From UBA8199 sp964507045 (GTDB lineage Bacteria; Verrucomicrobiota; Verrucomicrobiia; Limisphaerales; UBA8199), in contig CAZDOO010000013.1 of the NCBI GenBank assembly GCA_964507045.1, positions 1-64,000 of the forward strand: a DNA stretch of 64,000 nucleotides, in the 5' to 3' direction. Under the pieces are notes generated by a model. The model was not told where the DNA came from. It did not search any database and saw only the letters and a program-made list of their open reading frames with translations. Numbering within the stretch: position 1 is the stretch's first letter; each line of letters begins with the position of its first letter. Position numbers and translations under genes: made by a program. Below are positions 1 through 8,211 of the stretch, in pieces.

Positions 1-218
1 TGCGTCCTCGCCAGGCTCCAGGATGGTCTGCTCCGCTTGCATTGCCGGAACGGGAGGCTAGGGCCAGGGGCGGAGCCGGTCAAAGGGAAAACGGAATCCA
101 CAAGACCGCAAGCGGCTGCTCAATCCCGTTGGAATTCGATCCGGGCGGGCGGGGGGGGTCAGGGGGCAATGCGCGAAATCTCGTTTGGGAGAATTCTCGT
201 TGGGAGGGGGCCGACGCC

Positions 219-725
219 TTACTTAGCCAGATTGCGGTTTTTGGCCCGGGATTCGTCGGCCAAGCGGGTCTTGAAGGCGGTGAGCCGCTTCTGAAGCGTG
301 GCGTCGCCCGTGGCGAGGATCTGCACGGCGAGCAAGCCCGCGTTCCGGGCTCCGCCAATGGCAACGGTCGCCACCGGTATGCCGCTGGGCATCTGGACGA
401 TGGACAACAACGAGTCGAGCCCCTTCAGCGCCTTGCTCTCAATAGGCACGCCGATCACGGGCAACGTGGTAAACGCCGCCGCCACACCGGGCAAATGCGC
501 CGCGCCCCCTGCCCCGGCGATGATCGCCCGCAGGCCGCGAGCGCGCGCTGTCGTGGCATAACGTTCCAAATCCCGCGGCGTGCGGTGCGCGGAGATAACC
601 CGCACCTCGCAGGCGATGCCGAATTCGGCGCAAGTGTCCGCCGCGGCCTTCATCGTGGACCAGTCCGAGTCGCTGCCCATGATGATCCCGACCAAGGGTT
701 TGGGAGTTTGCTTCATGCGCGGCAT
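219..725 (-). CDS. purE: N5-carboxyaminoimidazole ribonucleotide mutase PurE
   Basis: This 168-aa protein is PurE of de novo purine synthesis, which moves the carboxyl group of N5-CAIR to give CAIR in the cytosol. The sequence shows GSDSDW (residues 17-22), SAHRTP (45-50, with the catalytic His at about 47) and GAGGAAHLPGV (71-81), all PurE signatures, and the length is normal for the family. The ATG is at 725-723. It is transcribed divergently from the MFS gene across about 30 bp, so the two promoters must overlap or sit inside the genes. No purK lies beside it within the window. The 218 bp downstream, up to the window edge, show no convincing gene or RNA. Confidence 0.96.
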   Translation of the reverse strand: MPRMKQTPKPLVGIIMGSDSDWSTMKAAADTCAEFGIACEVRVISAHRTPRDLERYATTARARGLRAIIAGAGGAAHLPGVAAAFTTLPVIGVPIESKALKGLDSLLSIVQMPSGIPVATVAIGGARNAGLLAVQILATGDATLQKRLTAFKTRLADESRAKNRNLAK

Positions 726-754
726 GATTTACTTTGGCATACGCAAACTCAACC

Positions 755-1969
755 ATGAAATGGCGGACTATCGCTGACTTCCTTGCGCTCCAGCGCAACA
801 CGGCCCTGCTGCTCGTGGCGCTGGTCCTGGCAGGCACCGGCGACCGGCTCTGGCTCGGGTTCGCGCCCAAGTATCTGCAGACCCTGGGGGCGAGCATCCT
901 CATCATTGGCCTGTTCGACGCGCTGCAAACCCTGCTCGGGGCGCTTTACGCCTACCCCGGCGGCTGGCTCACCGACCGGTGGGGCCAGCGGCGCTCGCTG
1001 ATGCTCTTCAGCGCGCTCTCGCTGGCCGGCTACGGCCTGGTGCTGCTTTGGCATCATTGGCTGGCGCTGCTGCTCGGCTCCTTTCTCTTCCTGGCCTGGA
1101 GCACCTTGTCGCTGCCCACGACCTTCACTGTCGTCGCCACCTCGCTCAAGTCCCACCAGCACACCATGGGCATCGGCGTCCAATCCATGGTGCGCCGCGT
1201 GCCGATGATGCTGGGGCCGCTGGCCGGCGGCTGGCTCATTACCCGCTTTGGCTGGGACCGCGGCGTGCAGTATGCCCTGCTGCTTTGCCTCCTGCTGACT
1301 CTGCTCACGATGGCCTTCCAATGGTTCATGTTCGAGCCGGGCCAGGGCGGCCAGGCTGCGGCCAGCCAGCCGGGCAACATGAACTTCCTGGGCGTTGTGC
1401 GGTCGTTCACCCCCGCCCTGCGCGAACTGCTGGTCAGCGATATCCTGATCCGTTTCTGCGAGCGCATCCCGTATGCCTTCGTCATCCTGTGGGCGATGAA
1501 CGGCGCGGGCGTGAGTGCCGAACAATTCGGCTTGCTCGTGGCCTTTGAAATGGTCACCGCCATGGTCTGTTACATCCCCGTGGCGCACCTGGCGGACAAG
1601 TATGGCCGCCGGCCCTTCGTGCTGGCGACCTTCCTGTTCTTCACCCTCTTCCCGCTGACGCTGCTCTGGGCGACCAGCTTCGGCTGGCTGGCGCTGGCCT
1701 TCGTCGTCCGCGGCTTGAAGGAGTTCGGCGAGCCAGCCCGTAAAGCCTTGATCATCGGCGAGGCCGCCCCGGAACTGCGCGCGCGCACCTATGGCGCTTA
1801 TTACCTGATCCGGGATTGCGTGGTGACCACCGGCTCATTCCTCGGCGCCTGGCTCTGGAGCCTCGGCCCTTGCGTCAACTTCGTCGGGGCGGCGATTTGC
1901 GGGGCGCTGGGCACAGCCTGGTTCTGGTGGTTCATCTACCGGGAGGGCGAGCGTCCCCGCGAGCCCTGA
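755..1969 (+). CDS. MFS transporter
   Basis: This is a roughly 404-aa major facilitator superfamily carrier with about 12 hydrophobic segments. The MFS loop signature GGWLTDRWGQRRSLM lies after the second segment, and a related LADKYGRRP lies after the mid-protein loop. Substrate cannot be told from sequence. An ATG at 755 is preferred. A TTG at 734 would add seven residues. The last residues (EGERPREP) are encoded by the first arm of a palindromic repeat, so the C-terminus has been rewritten by that element. It sits between divergent purE and co-directional pgsA, with no functional link visible. Confidence 0.85.
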   Translation: MKWRTIADFLALQRNTALLLVALVLAGTGDRLWLGFAPKYLQTLGASILIIGLFDALQTLLGALYAYPGGWLTDRWGQRRSLMLFSALSLAGYGLVLLWHHWLALLLGSFLFLAWSTLSLPTTFTVVATSLKSHQHTMGIGVQSMVRRVPMMLGPLAGGWLITRFGWDRGVQYALLLCLLLTLLTMAFQWFMFEPGQGGQAAASQPGNMNFLGVVRSFTPALRELLVSDILIRFCERIPYAFVILWAMNGAGVSAEQFGLLVAFEMVTAMVCYIPVAHLADKYGRRPFVLATFLFFTLFPLTLLWATSFGWLALAFVVRGLKEFGEPARKALIIGEAAPELRARTYGAYYLIRDCVVTTGSFLGAWLWSLGPCVNFVGAAICGALGTAWFWWFIYREGERPREP

Positions 1970-2015
1970 CCGCCTCCAGAGAAGAATGGGGCTCGCGGGG
2001 ACGCTCGCCCTCCCG
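1940..2015. repeat. Palindromic GERPREP-type element, copy 1
   Basis: Two 27-nt arms, 1940-1966 and 1989-2015, are perfect reverse complements separated by 22 nt. The arm core reads GGGAGGGCGAGCGTCCCC then GCGAGCCC. Near-identical copies lie at 3774-3855 and inside lnt at 55700-55779, with degenerate half copies near 15684 and 30214. Left to right, one frame reads EGERPREP. The element supplies the end of the MFS gene and could fold as a strong RNA hairpin after it. Confidence 0.9.
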
Positions 2016-2070
2016 ACAACAGAGGGTTGACGGGCGGCCAGAAATGACCAGAATCGGCCCTGGCTCGTCC

Positions 2071-2667
2071 ATGACAACTGCCAACAAGATTACCATCCTG
2101 CGCATCCTGCTGATCCCCTTCTTCGTGGTGGCGGTGCTCTACTACGGGCAGAATGGCAAAGACGCCTATTGGCTGCTGGCGGTGTCGTGCTTCGCCATTG
2201 CGGCCATTTGCGACGGCGTGGACGGCTATATCGCGCGCCGCTACAACCAGCGCAGCGAATTGGGCGCCATGCTCGACCCGCTGGCCGACAAGCTGCTGCT
2301 GGTCTCCGCCGTAATCGTGCTGAGCTTCGACCACCGGCCCTACCTGGAAAAGGTCCCGCTCTGGCTGACCGGCACCATTATCGGCCGGGACATGCTGCTC
2401 CTCATCGGCTTGCTGGTGATTCGGTTGATGGTCGGGTCATTCACCATCCGGCCCCGGATGCTCGGCAAAATCGCCACCGTGCTGCAGATGGTCGTCGTGC
2501 TTTGGATCCTGCTGAAGTGGCCGCAGCGCTGGCTCCCCGTCTGGACGATCGGGGCGGCGGTCTGCACCGGCGTTTCGGGACTGCTCTATGTCTGGGACGG
2601 CAGCCGACAGTTGAGCGCGCATCCGTCGGCCAGCCCCAAGCCCGAGAGCTCAGACCGGCCCGGCTAA
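2071..2667 (+). CDS. pgsA: CDP-diacylglycerol-glycerol-3-phosphate 3-phosphatidyltransferase
   Basis: This 198-aa membrane enzyme of the CDP-alcohol phosphatidyltransferase family makes phosphatidylglycerol phosphate from CDP-diacylglycerol and glycerol-3-phosphate. The catalytic signature DG-x2-AR-x8-G-x3-D-x3-D is complete (DGYIARRYNQRSELG followed by AMLDPLAD). Several hydrophobic segments surround it. The ATG at 2071 (MTTANKITILR) gives the usual N-terminus. An ATG at 2044 would add nine residues, and anything further upstream would run through the palindromic repeat. The bcp start follows 17 nt after the stop. PgsA is a little more likely than a paralogue such as PssA because of the NKITILR start. 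Confidence 0.9.
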   Translation: MTTANKITILRILLIPFFVVAVLYYGQNGKDAYWLLAVSCFAIAAICDGVDGYIARRYNQRSELGAMLDPLADKLLLVSAVIVLSFDHRPYLEKVPLWLTGTIIGRDMLLLIGLLVIRLMVGSFTIRPRMLGKIATVLQMVVVLWILLKWPQRWLPVWTIGAAVCTGVSGLLYVWDGSRQLSAHPSASPKPESSDRPG

Positions 2668-2684
2668 TCAGACTCCACACGCTT

Positions 2685-3158
2685 ATGGCAAAACCAACCA
2701 CGCTGAAACTGAAGGCGGGCGACCCGGCGCCAGATTTTACCGCCAGCACCAATGGCGGGGGCAAAGTGTCCCTGTCCGACTTCAAGGGGAAACACGTAGT
2801 CCTCTACTTCTATCCCCGCGACAACACCCCCGGCTGCACCCTCGAGGCGTGCGCCTTCCGCGATGAGTTCGCCGCCATCAAGAAGAAAGGCGCGGTGGTG
2901 CTCGGCGTCAGCACCGACTCCGCCGCGTCGCATGACAAGTTCGCCGAGAGGTTCAAGCTGCCGTTCACACTCGTGGCGGACGAGGACAAGCAGATCGTCC
3001 AGGCCTACGGCGCCTGGGGGCCGAAGAGTTTCCTGGGCAAGAAGTATCAAGGCACGTATCGCGTGAGCTTTCTCATAGGCCCGGATGGCCGCATCAAGAA
3101 GGTCTGGCCCGCCGTCAAGCCCACCGTGCACGCCAAAGAAGTCCTGGCCGCGCTCTGA
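2685..3158 (+). CDS. bcp: Thioredoxin-dependent thiol peroxidase (Bcp/PrxQ)
   Basis: This is a 157-aa peroxiredoxin of the Bcp/PrxQ class, which reduces hydrogen and organic peroxides using thioredoxin. The active-site segment YPRDNTPGCTLEAC carries the peroxidatic Cys51 and a resolving Cys56 five residues later, the atypical 2-Cys arrangement of this class. The C-terminal half has the expected thioredoxin fold segments (GTYRVSFLIGPDGRI). The ATG is at 2685, and the gene probably shares a transcript with pgsA. A second, different peroxiredoxin follows after 124 bp. Confidence 0.94.
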   Translation: MAKPTTLKLKAGDPAPDFTASTNGGGKVSLSDFKGKHVVLYFYPRDNTPGCTLEACAFRDEFAAIKKKGAVVLGVSTDSAASHDKFAERFKLPFTLVADEDKQIVQAYGAWGPKSFLGKKYQGTYRVSFLIGPDGRIKKVWPAVKPTVHAKEVLAAL

Positions 3159-3241
3159 CTTGCTCCCCACCCAACACTCCATTACTCCAACGCCCCAGCG
3201 CTCTGTGGCCATTTGACAGCCGGCCCAACCCGGCTTACCTG

Positions 3242-3275
3242 TTAACCGATTTAACTATTTAACCATTTAACCAAG
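3242..3275. repeat. Short degenerate TTAACC tandem tract
   Basis: Four units beginning TTAAC (TTAACCGAT, TTAACTAT, TTAACCAT, TTAACCAAG) run head to tail just before the ATG at 3283. The tract is AT-rich in a GC-rich region and occupies the place where a ribosome binding site would be, and no clear Shine-Dalgarno sequence is visible. It may be an expanded microsatellite or a leader element. Confidence 0.6.
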
Positions 3276-3282
3276 AACAAAT

Positions 3283-3762
3283 ATGCCAATACCTGTAGGT
3301 TCCAAAGCTCCTGACTTCAGCCTCAAATCCAAACAAGCCTCCGGCCTGGTGGATGTGAAGCTCAGCGCCAACTTCGGCAAGAAGAACACCGTCCTGCTGT
3401 TCTTCCCGGCCGCGTTCACCGGCGTCTGCACCCAGGAACTGTGCGACATCACCGGCGGCCTCAGCGCCTACGCCAGCCTCAATGCGGAGGTCATCGCCAT
3501 CAGCGTGGACACACCCTTCGCCCAGGAGGCCTGGGCCAAGCAGGAGAAGATCGGCCTCACTCTCGCCAGCGACCTGAACAAGGAAGTCACCAGGAAGTAT
3601 GGGGTCCTGTTCCCGATGCTGGCCGACATCGGCGACACCTCCGCGCGCGCGGCCTTCGTCATAGACAAGCAGGGCGTCGTGCAATACAGCGAGCAGACTC
3701 CCACACCCAAGGACCTGCCGAACTTCGCGAAGGTCAAAGAGACGCTGGCGAAGCTGAAGTAG
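3283..3762 (+). CDS. AhpE-like peroxiredoxin
   Basis: This is a 159-aa AhpC/TSA-family peroxiredoxin. The conserved PxxxTxxC site is FPAAFTGVCTQELC, with the peroxidatic Cys49 and a further Cys54. The pattern FFPAAFTGVC plus the DTPFAQEAWAKQ segment fits the AhpE/Prx group better than Bcp. It should reduce peroxides in the cytosol (no signal peptide). It follows bcp on the same strand but after a 124-bp gap containing the TTAACC tract, so it may have its own promoter. A palindromic element follows the stop. Confidence 0.9.
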   Translation: MPIPVGSKAPDFSLKSKQASGLVDVKLSANFGKKNTVLLFFPAAFTGVCTQELCDITGGLSAYASLNAEVIAISVDTPFAQEAWAKQEKIGLTLASDLNKEVTRKYGVLFPMLADIGDTSARAAFVIDKQGVVQYSEQTPTPKDLPNFAKVKETLAKLK

Positions 3763-3773
3763 GCACGCCGAGT

Positions 3774-3855
3774 CGGGAGGGCGAGCGTCCGCGCGAGCCC
3801 AAACTTCTCTGGCTATCCGCCGAAGTCAGGGCTCGCGGGGACGCTCGCCCTCCCG
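3774..3855. repeat. Palindromic GERPREP-type element, copy 2
   Basis: Arms 3774-3800 and 3829-3855 are reverse complements apart from one C-to-G change, separated by 28 nt. The element fills the gap between two converging genes (peroxiredoxin ending 3762, sigma factor ending 3865) and could act as a two-way transcription end. It is the same family as copies at 1940 and 55700. Confidence 0.88.
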
Positions 3856-3864
3856 ATGGGGGTC

Positions 3865-4614
3865 TCAACCCCCAAAGGCTCTGAACAAGGCGCGCAATTC
3901 TTCCTCCAGGTCCGCCGGGTCGGAAAGGGTCTGTGCGATCTCCGCGCGCAGCAGTTCCCGGTAGCGCTTGCGCAGGCGGTGGACCGCCACCCGTGCCGCG
4001 CCTTCGTTCACGCCCAGCCTGGCGGCAGCTTCGGCGTATGAAATGTCACTCTTGCCCACCATCAGGAACGGCTTCAACTGCTCGAAGCCCCCTGCCCTGC
4101 CCTCGGCGGCGCACTCCGCGCGCAACCGGGCGATAACCTGTTCCAGCAACGTCATGGCCCAGGCGCGGTCGTAGAGCTTGTCCGGGCTGAGCTGGTCGGC
4201 GGGATCAACCTGGTAGCGGGTATCCGCATCCTGCCAATCGAGCGAGAGCGGCGCCACCCCGCCGCCACGCTTCTGACGCCCGGCGCGGTCGTATTCATTG
4301 GCCAGGAAATGCTTCAGCGCCGCCAGCAGGAACGCGCGGAACCGGCCCTTCTCGCTGCTGACACTCTCCAGGTAGTTGCGCTTGAGAAGGCTGGCAAAGA
4401 AGCCTTGGGCAAGGTCTTCAGCGTCTTCCCGGGAATGCCCGTGCCGCCGGACATAGGCATAGAGCGGGTACCAGTAAGTGCGACACAACTCTTCCAGCGC
4501 GTGGTCGGCTTGTGGTGTGCTGCGGCGACCCGCCGCCAGCACCACCGTCCAGTGCGTCGTGGCGAAGATGTCGTTCGCCGCAGGAGTGGAGGGGCTGGAT
4601 GGGTCAGAGGTCAA
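3865..4614 (-). CDS. ECF-type RNA polymerase sigma factor
   Basis: This 249-aa protein resembles the large ECF sigma factors of planctomycetes and verrucomicrobia. Region 2 is visible as EELCRTYWYPLYAYVRR, then EDAEDLAQGFFASLLKR. Region 4 is an HTH, SYAEAAARLGVNEGAARVAVHRLRKRYRELL. Start choice: a TTG at 4614 follows an AGGAG that lies in the 3' end of the kinase gene at about 10 nt spacing, and the protein then begins just before the typical FATTHWTVVLAAG. The gene starts 7 nt after the kinase stop, so the two are probably translationally linked. The kinase may control its activity, which is inference from the pairing. Confidence 0.9.
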   Translation of the reverse strand: MTSDPSSPSTPAANDIFATTHWTVVLAAGRRSTPQADHALEELCRTYWYPLYAYVRRHGHSREDAEDLAQGFFASLLKRNYLESVSSEKGRFRAFLLAALKHFLANEYDRAGRQKRGGGVAPLSLDWQDADTRYQVDPADQLSPDKLYDRAWAMTLLEQVIARLRAECAAEGRAGGFEQLKPFLMVGKSDISYAEAAARLGVNEGAARVAVHRLRKRYRELLRAEIAQTLSDPADLEEELRALFRAFGG

Positions 4615-4621
4615 GAGAAGC

Positions 4622-7111
4622 TCACTCCTGCTTGAGGCGCGGGTCGTTAACCAGCGCGAGCGCCTGGCTGCGAATGCGCTCGGCCTCGGCCTGATGCCCT
4701 GTCTTCACCAGGATCAGGATGAGCTGGCAGGTCTGATCCGCGAACCGGCGGTCGGCGGTCTTGGGCGGCGATGCGGTGGAGGACTGCGCCCAGCGCTGTT
4801 CACTTTGCTTCAGCATCTCCCACTGCAGCCGGATTCGATTGAAGGCGGCCTCCGGGTCTCCGAGGTACTCCGCGCAAAGCGCATATTCACCGCGCTTGAC
4901 GAGCAACTCTTGCGCGGCCCAGAAACACTGCCGGGCGAGCGCCGGGTCTTGCTGCCTGAGCTTCATGAATACTTCGTAGGTGGCATTCTCGTCTTGCAGA
5001 TACTGATTCAGCGACGAGAGATCCATGAAGAGATTAAAATAGCCTCGCCCGTCCAGAAGCGCCTGGGCATCCCGCGCCCGAATATCCAGCAGCGCCTGCT
5101 TTGCCGCCGGGTAGCGCCGGCCCAGTTCAACCCACTCGGAGAGCAGGAAGGACAGCCGCACCCCGGAAAGGCCACGGTTATACTCCAACGCATGGTTCCA
5201 ATACCATAGGTACCGGTCCAGAGCCGCTTGATACTCGCCCTTATCCCTCAGCTCGTTGGCCTCGTCACGAACCTGGTTCGGATCCAGCTTCTGGCCCGGC
5301 GCCACGACTGGCGACCACGATTCCGGCTGCCCGGACGCGGGCTGACTGACAGAGGTTGTCGGTTTGCGAGCCTTCCCTCTTAACGCGGAAAGGCAGCGGG
5401 GCATCAGCATCGCGCCGACAACAACCACAATCAGCAACAAACAGGTGACACCGACCGCAAGCCCATAGCGCCACCAGTAACTCCCCTGCCCGCGTCCCGC
5501 CCCCTCCGCGCCCTGCGCTGCGCCGCTTTGTGCCATGCGGGATTGCAGCCACGCGGGCACAATCGCGGCCACTATCACCACCAATGCCGTCAGCATCATG
5601 ATGATGGCGTTGCTGCGGCGGATGAATCCTTGCGCCCAGCTTCCGAAGAAAGCGTTTGCCACCGGATCATGGCCAATCGCGCTCCACGCATGCGCGCCAA
5701 ACGCGCCGCCGCCAAAGGCGAGATACCCAACCGCCATGCCGCCCATGGCTATGGGTGCGACGGCCAGTCCGCCAATTGCCGCAGCCAATCCCAGAGCCAC
5801 TCCCCCGCACGCCAGCAAGCCCAGCCCCAGCCCGCCAAAGGTCAGCAGGCCAATGGTCAGCCCGCCCATCGCCAAACCACCCATCGCCACGCCGCCAATG
5901 GCCACAACTCCTTTCGCAACGCCGCCAATGGCAAGAATGCCCTTGGCCACGCGCCGTTTGCCGGTGGCAGGATCCACACCCGAAGCCACGTGCACCCAGG
6001 GCAAGCCAAACAACGTGGCTTGGGTGCGATAGTCCACCCCCAAATACGCCCGCGGCGTGGCCGCTGCCATGGCGGGCGTCAAAGTAATCGTCTCCACCTG
6101 TGTCTTGAGGACGCTGGCCTGCTGATAGCGGAGTTCTGGTTTCTTCTCCAGCGCGCGCAGCACCACCTCGTCCAGCCGCACGTCCACCCGCACCTTGTGC
6201 GAGGGCGGCTCGATCGGTTTGCCGGGCAGCTCGCCCGTGAGCATCTGGTAAAACACCACTCCCAGCGCATAGATGTCCGCCCGGTGATCCACCTCGCCCG
6301 GCGCCTCGATCTGCTCCGGCGACATATACTTGGGCGTGCCCATGATCTTGCCGGCTTCGGTAAGCTCGCCGGCAGCAGGCGTAATCCCCGGTGCGCCACC
6401 AGCGGTCTCGGCGAGCAGAGGACTGCCCGCCCTGCCTTGCGCAATCTTCGCCAAGCCAAAGTCCGCTACCTTCACCCGCCCATGCCGGTCCAGCAGGATA
6501 TTCTCGGGCTTGATATCCCGGTGGACAATGCCCTGGTCGTGGGCGTATTGGAGCGCGTCGCAAATCTGGGGCACGATGGCCAGCGCCTCGCGCGGCGCGA
6601 CCCGGCTGGAGCGCAGCAGTTGCCCCAGGCTCACCCCGTCCACATACTCCATCAGGAAGTAGTATAGAGGAGGTTGAGGGTTAAGGGTTGAGGGTTGAGA
6701 GTCCACCTTGCCGAACTCGTAGAGGGTGACAATGCCCGGATGGTTCAGCCGCGCCAAGGCCCGGGCTTCCCGGGCAAACCGCTCGGCAAAGGCCGGGTCG
6801 TCCCCGCTGCGCGGGGGCAGTATCTTGAGGGCAACCAGCCGGTCCAGTTCCTTCTGCCGCGCCTTATAAACAGCCCCCATGCCGCCGCGGCCCAGCAGCT
6901 CGATGATTTCCAGGCCGGGAAAGCACTTGGCCACCTCTTCGACCGTTGGCGGCACAAACGACTTGGCGTCAGCCTGCGTGACGGTGTCGCCGGAGGCCCC
7001 TTGCTTGAGCAGGCAGGCGGGGCATAACCCCGCCAGCGCGCCCGCAGGCAGCGAGGCACCGCATTGAGGACATCTCTCTGGCATGGCTCGATTCGTTCCG
7101 GCTTCATTCAT
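4622..7111 (-). CDS. Membrane-anchored Ser/Thr protein kinase with Gly-rich repeat region
   Basis: This 829-aa Hanks-type kinase is first in an operon with the sigma factor. Order of parts: zinc-ribbon CPQCG...CPAC (14-33); kinase domain about 68-340 with GRGGMG (74-79), Lys96, HRDIKPEN (197-204), DFG (217-219) and GTPKYMSPE; a block of repeated AIGGVA/AMGGLA-like units (about 393-472); two membrane segments (about 502-520 and 550-570); and a helical, TPR-like C-terminal part (about 610-829). The catalytic residues are all present, so it should be active. Between kinase strands there is an odd insert (SQPSTLNPQP, about 138-147) encoded by a CAACCCT heptamer tract. The ATG is at 7111. Confidence 0.93.
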   Translation of the reverse strand: MNEAGTNRAMPERCPQCGASLPAGALAGLCPACLLKQGASGDTVTQADAKSFVPPTVEEVAKCFPGLEIIELLGRGGMGAVYKARQKELDRLVALKILPPRSGDDPAFAERFAREARALARLNHPGIVTLYEFGKVDSQPSTLNPQPPLYYFLMEYVDGVSLGQLLRSSRVAPREALAIVPQICDALQYAHDQGIVHRDIKPENILLDRHGRVKVADFGLAKIAQGRAGSPLLAETAGGAPGITPAAGELTEAGKIMGTPKYMSPEQIEAPGEVDHRADIYALGVVFYQMLTGELPGKPIEPPSHKVRVDVRLDEVVLRALEKKPELRYQQASVLKTQVETITLTPAMAAATPRAYLGVDYRTQATLFGLPWVHVASGVDPATGKRRVAKGILAIGGVAKGVVAIGGVAMGGLAMGGLTIGLLTFGGLGLGLLACGGVALGLAAAIGGLAVAPIAMGGMAVGYLAFGGGAFGAHAWSAIGHDPVANAFFGSWAQGFIRRSNAIIMMLTALVVIVAAIVPAWLQSRMAQSGAAQGAEGAGRGQGSYWWRYGLAVGVTCLLLIVVVVGAMLMPRCLSALRGKARKPTTSVSQPASGQPESWSPVVAPGQKLDPNQVRDEANELRDKGEYQAALDRYLWYWNHALEYNRGLSGVRLSFLLSEWVELGRRYPAAKQALLDIRARDAQALLDGRGYFNLFMDLSSLNQYLQDENATYEVFMKLRQQDPALARQCFWAAQELLVKRGEYALCAEYLGDPEAAFNRIRLQWEMLKQSEQRWAQSSTASPPKTADRRFADQTCQLILILVKTGHQAEAERIRSQALALVNDPRLKQE

Positions 7112-7344
7112 ATACCCACCTCAGAAGCAAAACCGAGCAAATGTTACAGGAATAATCGCGGGAACCTTCTGCCGCTGTCAGCCCGGGGCGATTCAGACAC
7201 CACCCGGCGCACTCAGAAGTGCCCTCAGGCAGCGTTGAATTCGCTCAGGCTTTGCCTATGGGCGCACTGCGAGAGAGAGGGGAAGGGTTCTCTGCCGGGC
7301 AGGTAACAAATGCTTCCGAAGGGCAACCGGGGCCAGGACAATTC

Positions 7345-7995
7345 TCAAGGCCTTGCGTAGCCCGCCGACTGCGCCAGGACGATTAGCTGGTCGGGGCGCA
7401 GCTTGAGCGTCGCTCCCAGCCCCTTTCGATCCACGGAACCCCGGACGCCGGTCACCAGCCCTTCCGAAGCGCAGAACAGGTAGGCGTTCTGCGAAACATA
7501 GCCGACATCAGCGTAAGCGTAATGCTGCTTTTCTTCGGCGGTCCACTTCCCACCCATCTTCGCCAGGTCGGCTACAAACACCAGGGTCACCGGGGCGTTG
7601 GTGGCGAAACTCTGGGTGCCCGCCAGGCGGCGGTAGTCGCCTTTCGCCGCCAGGTTGAGCTTGTTGGCTTTGGCATCATAGAGATAAGCGCCTTGCTTCA
7701 GGATAACGTAGATGTCGGTCTCCTGGTTGTTCTTGGCCGAGGGCGCCGTCCGCTTGCCATCGGCGCGGTTGATGCCATCGCAGGCCCAGAGCAGGCTGGA
7801 AAGCTGTTGCGGCGAAAGCTCTTTCGAGTCAAATGCCCTCACCGTGGCGCGCTTCGCCAACGCTTCCATCAGCGGCATGCCGCCGGCCTTTTGCGGGGCG
7901 GGCAGCACAACGTCCTGCGCGCAAACAGCGCCGGCAAGGAGCATGGGGACAAGAAGGCACAGCCGTTGATTCATTGAGGTAAACAATTGCATCAT
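7345..7995 (-). CDS. Secreted nitroreductase-family (SagB-type) protein
   Basis: This protein of about 216 aa has an N-terminal signal peptide (LCLLVPMLLAGAVCAQ) followed by a nitroreductase-like fold: RATVRAFDSKELSPQQLSSLLWACDGINR, then AKNNQETDIYVI, and AYADVGYVSQNAYLFCASEGLVTG. These match the SagB/thiazole-oxidase-like branch of FMN-dependent nitroreductases. Substrate is unknown, and an exported member is somewhat unusual because FMN must then be delivered outside the cytosol. Starts at 7995, 7992 or 7974 are all possible; the last gives the tidiest signal peptide. It stands alone. The 233 bp on its 3' side up to the kinase start and the 216 bp on its 5' side show no further gene. Confidence 0.85.
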   Translation of the reverse strand: MMQLFTSMNQRLCLLVPMLLAGAVCAQDVVLPAPQKAGGMPLMEALAKRATVRAFDSKELSPQQLSSLLWACDGINRADGKRTAPSAKNNQETDIYVILKQGAYLYDAKANKLNLAAKGDYRRLAGTQSFATNAPVTLVFVADLAKMGGKWTAEEKQHYAYADVGYVSQNAYLFCASEGLVTGVRGSVDRKGLGATLKLRPDQLIVLAQSAGYARP

Positions 7996-8211
7996 GGAAG
8001 CGGATTACATGGAACCTGACCCAACGGGTCAAGAGCTTTCGCGCATAGAAAAGCTTTGACAGCAACTCCGCCGACAGGTTTCATTGGACACAATGGCTAA
8101 CCTTTCGGGTCATAGCGCAATGGTTTGGGCGCGGATCCGCAACCGACTCGTGGGGGTGGCTTGAGAACATAGCGCGCGAAATGCTTATCGTCGTAAAACA
8201 AGCTCCATTCC

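Noticed and set aside
42..758. Long open frame on the plus strand across purE
   Set aside because: It lies opposite PurE, which has clear family motifs; the translation has a low-complexity Arg/Gly/His make-up typical of antisense frames in GC-rich DNA.
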